Positions 11,761 to 13,924 of a stretch of 13,924 bases of DNA are shown here, piece after piece. Each line of letters begins with the position of its first letter. The first letter of the stretch is position 1. Under the pieces are notes generated by a model. That model saw only the letters and a program-made list of their open reading frames with translations, ran no database searches and was not told the origin of the DNA. The DNA lies in contig DIZZ01000076.1 in NCBI GenBank assembly GCA_002428045.1, positions 1 through 13,924 on the forward strand. The letters run 5' to 3'. The stretch comes from Verrucomicrobia bacterium UBA6015 (GTDB lineage Bacteria; Verrucomicrobiota; Kiritimatiellia; UBA8416). The translations under genes were made by a program, and so were the position numbers.

Positions 11761-13878
11761 ATGAGTGGAGTTCAGAAGCGTATTGTCTTGATGCTTACCG
11801 TGGGCTTCGTTGTCGGAGTGGCGTATGCGGGAGGTCCGGAGACCTTTCAGCTCGGTCCGACGGGTATGTGCGGAACGTTGTCCCGGAACGCGGCCACGAT
11901 CACGACGGTTGACAAGGGTTCTCCTGCGGAGGGGAAAATCAAAGTCGGCGACGAACTCGTCGGTGCGGGCGAGACGCTTTTCAAGATCGATCTTCGCCGG
12001 GAACTGGCTGTGGCCATTGACCAGGCTGAAACTGAGCAAGCGGGGGGCAAGCTGACGCTGATGCTCAAGGGGAATAAGAAGGTTGATCTGCAGTTGGCCG
12101 TTCTGGGCAGTTACAGCACCACAGCGCCCTATACGTGTCCCAAGAGTGAGGCGATCATTGCGCGGGCTGCAGAGACCCTGCTGAAGGCAGGCAAACTGGA
12201 CACAGGTGCCACCCATGCAGAACTGCTGGGCCTGATGGCCACGGGTGAACCCAAATATATTGCTGCGGTGGCGAAGGTTATCCAGAATGCTGACTGGATT
12301 AAGCCGGATGCCGAGAAGATTGAGATGCTTTTGAAAGGTGATGACGATATGGGCTATGTCGGCTGGTATTGGGGGTACCACCTGATCACACTCTCGGAGT
12401 ATTACCTGCTCACCAAGGACGCATCGGTCCTTCCAGCGATCAAGATTTATGCTCTGGGGCTTGCGCGCGGACAGGACTCAGGTGGCCTGTACGGGCATCG
12501 TATGGCCACGCCGAAGCGGAATGGACGGCTGCCTGGGTATGCCCAGATGAACCAAACCAGCTTGAGCTGCTTCATGGGCATGCTGCTGGCACAGAAGTGC
12601 GGCATTGATGATCCGATCCTCGCAAAGGGCATTGAGACGACCTACGCGTACTATGCAACCTATATTGGCAAAGGTGGGTTCCCCTATGGTGTGCATGGGC
12701 CGAATTCAGGGATCTACAACAACAACGGGACCAGCGGATCTGCCGCGCTTTGCATGGTGCTCAAGGGCAATCAGGAAGGCGCAAGATTTTTCTCCCAGCT
12801 CGCGGCGACTTCGTACGACGGCCTTGAAAATGGCCATGCCAGCACCTTCTTTAATCCGCTCTGGACGCCGCTCGGCGCTAACGTGTCGGGTCCGGAGGTG
12901 ACGCGGCAGTTTTTCCAGAGGTCGCGTTGGTTTCAGACGATGTATCGCTCGTGGAACGGAGGCTTCTCCCGTTTTGGCGGTAATTCGAGGGAGGGGGATC
13001 AGGCTGGGGTTGCGCTTCTGACCTACTGCCTGCCCCGAAAGGTGCTCATGATCACGGGCAAAAATGCGAATGAGACCCTTTGGGTCAAAGGAAAAGAGGC
13101 GACGGAGGTGGTTGAGCGAAGCAACACCGACTACAAGAGCAAGAGCGCGGATGAGCTGCTTGCGTTATTCGGGAACCCGTTTCCGCAAGTGACCCGCGCG
13201 GCGGTATGGGCGCTACGTGATAAGGACGGTGATGTGATGCCCTGGCTGACACGATTGCTAAAGGAAGGAACAAAGATCGAGAAGGAGAGTGCGATCGAAT
13301 ATTTCGGATGGAAGTGCCCAACAAATCAGGCGCTGTCGCAGATGGAGCTACTTGGCAGCATCCTGCGCAATAAGAAGGAGCATCCAGAGGTGCGTGCCGC
13401 AGCTGCGGGGTCTCTTGCCTGGCTGGGTGAACGGGCTTATCCCTACTACAACGATATGCTTGCCCTGATTGTTGACGAGGAGCCAGGCGACCGCTTTAGG
13501 GATGTGGATCAGTCGATAGGCAAGAGTATTAATGCGCTCTGCGGGGACCCTTTCAAGGCGGGGCTGGTGACGGACAAGGCGCTCTTCTACAAGGCCGCGC
13601 TCAAGCTAGCCGACCATAAACGCCAACATGCGCGAGCCGACGGTATGCACATGCTGGAAGGGATGCCACTTGAAGACTTCAGCATGGTGGCGGATAAGGT
13701 TATGCATGTTGTTCAGAACAATGATCCGACGTATCACTCATATCACAGTCCAGGTGGTTCGATTGGGTCAGGCATCGCCATCCTTGCCAACCTGAGAGGC
13801 TCTTGCAGAACCCCTCTCGGTGCCCGCTTGAAGCCGGGCACCGTGAGGGGTTCTGTAAGTAAAAATGGTGGATTCTGA
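11761..13878 (+). CDS. Secreted PDZ-like/DUF6288-like protein with HEAT-type repeats, C-terminus disrupted
   Basis: Predicted 705 residues from the ATG at 11761, chosen because AGGAGGG lies 9 bases upstream and a signal peptide begins there (MSGVQKRIVLMLTVGFVVGV, cut after AYA). A PDZ-like unit follows (about 27-115: ITTVDKGSPAEGKIKVGDEL, LTLMLKGNKKVDLQL). The large middle region, with GYVGWYWGYHLITLSEYYLL, GGLYGHRMATPKRNGRLPGY, YGVHGPNSGIYNNNGTSGSA and FFNPLWTPLGANVSGPEV, is an alpha-helical barrel-like domain matching DUF6288, known mainly from PVC bacteria. About 455-640 reads as HEAT-type helical pairs (AVWALRDKDGDVMPWLTRLL, ESAIEYFGW, EVRAAAAGSLAWLGE). From GIAILANL onward the sequence is encoded by a 56-base hairpin and stops soon after, so the natural C-terminus is lost. 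Function is unknown; it acts outside the cytoplasm. Confidence 0.75.
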   Translation: MSGVQKRIVLMLTVGFVVGVAYAGGPETFQLGPTGMCGTLSRNAATITTVDKGSPAEGKIKVGDELVGAGETLFKIDLRRELAVAIDQAETEQAGGKLTLMLKGNKKVDLQLAVLGSYSTTAPYTCPKSEAIIARAAETLLKAGKLDTGATHAELLGLMATGEPKYIAAVAKVIQNADWIKPDAEKIEMLLKGDDDMGYVGWYWGYHLITLSEYYLLTKDASVLPAIKIYALGLARGQDSGGLYGHRMATPKRNGRLPGYAQMNQTSLSCFMGMLLAQKCGIDDPILAKGIETTYAYYATYIGKGGFPYGVHGPNSGIYNNNGTSGSAALCMVLKGNQEGARFFSQLAATSYDGLENGHASTFFNPLWTPLGANVSGPEVTRQFFQRSRWFQTMYRSWNGGFSRFGGNSREGDQAGVALLTYCLPRKVLMITGKNANETLWVKGKEATEVVERSNTDYKSKSADELLALFGNPFPQVTRAAVWALRDKDGDVMPWLTRLLKEGTKIEKESAIEYFGWKCPTNQALSQMELLGSILRNKKEHPEVRAAAAGSLAWLGERAYPYYNDMLALIVDEEPGDRFRDVDQSIGKSINALCGDPFKAGLVTDKALFYKAALKLADHKRQHARADGMHMLEGMPLEDFSMVADKVMHVVQNNDPTYHSYHSPGGSIGSGIAILANLRGSCRTPLGARLKPGTVRGSVSKNGGF
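13803..13858. repeat. Long imperfect hairpin inside the 3' end of the DUF6288-like gene
   Basis: Two 24-base arms (13803-13826 and 13835-13858) are inverted repeats matching at 22 of 24 positions by eye, with the 8-base loop CTTGAAGC. The inner parts are CGGTGCCCG and CGGGCACCG; the outer parts contain AGAACCCCTC and GAGGGGTTCT. There is no T-run behind the stem, so it is not a standard terminator. It reads through in frame as RGSCRTPLGARLKPGTVRGS. REP-like element or miniature insertion are both possible. Confidence 0.8.
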
Positions 13879-13924
13879 GCGCGTGACGGTGTTTGCGCCG
13901 CCTGATGGGAGGAAATCGAGATTT
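13865..13924 (+). other. Open reading frame running off the window (uncertain)
   Basis: After the hairpin an ATG at 13865 opens a frame (MVDSERVTVFAPPDGRKSRF) that is still open at the right edge. It has no ribosome binding site and overlaps the last codons of the DUF6288-like frame. It could be an internal piece of another gene or chance; 20 codons do not allow a decision. Confidence 0.15.

Overview
The window reads as one stretch of chromosome from a moderately GC-rich, polysaccharide-degrading bacterium. The best guess is the Planctomycetes-Verrucomicrobia-Lentisphaerae-Kiritimatiellota (PVC) assemblage, possibly Kiritimatiellota. The clues are a formylglycine-generating-enzyme-type protein fused to a beta-sandwich domain, a secreted beta-helix lyase-like protein, a Gfo/Idh/MocA oxidoreductase beside an AraC-type regulator, a secreted PDZ/DUF6288-like protein, a GH67-like hydrolase, and many short intergenic repeats. 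No rRNA, tRNA, CRISPR array, replication origin, integrase or intact transposase is visible. The taxonomic call is an inference from gene content only.

Layout. (a) 1-2291, plus strand: the 3' end of a SUMF1-type gene, then a secreted right-handed beta-helix protein, probably one operon for polysaccharide work. (b) 2168-6063, minus strand: an island of small genes. Read in the direction of transcription it holds VapB antitoxin, truncated VapC, a VOC/glyoxalase protein, a TfoX-N protein, a LURP-one/scramblase-like protein, a Phd/YefM-type antitoxin, a truncated RelE-type toxin, a DUF1456 (YehS-like) protein and a frameshifted unknown. Both toxin genes are cut short while both antitoxins keep promoter and ribosome binding site. 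Several genes have foreign-looking tails. (c) 6064-6764: no intact gene, but a REP-like hairpin, a short direct repeat and the decayed C-terminus of an AlbA_2/Fic-like regulator. (d) 6765-9556, plus strand: a tight two-gene operon with a 4-base overlap, pairing an Lgt-like multi-pass membrane protein with a GH67 (alpha-glucuronidase)-like protein that keeps all three candidate catalytic acids but lacks the usual N-terminal domain. (e) 9557-9902: intergenic, with an inverted copy of a repeat also found at 3935. (f) 9903-11630: a Gfo/Idh/MocA oxidoreductase (minus) divergent from an AraC-family regulator (plus) that has lost its middle and is out of frame. (g) 11761-13878, plus strand: a secreted DUF6288-like protein whose C-terminus is replaced by a long hairpin.

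How the parts relate. Regions a, d, f and g look like carbohydrate-related accessory functions. Region b looks like a repeatedly rearranged island of small genes, reminiscent of a gene-cassette array but without a provable attC/IntI system. The strongest overall theme is gene decay: at least seven genes are truncated, frameshifted or fused, and the breakpoints lie among short dispersed repeats. The most novel-looking intact unit is the Lgt-like plus GH67-like operon.
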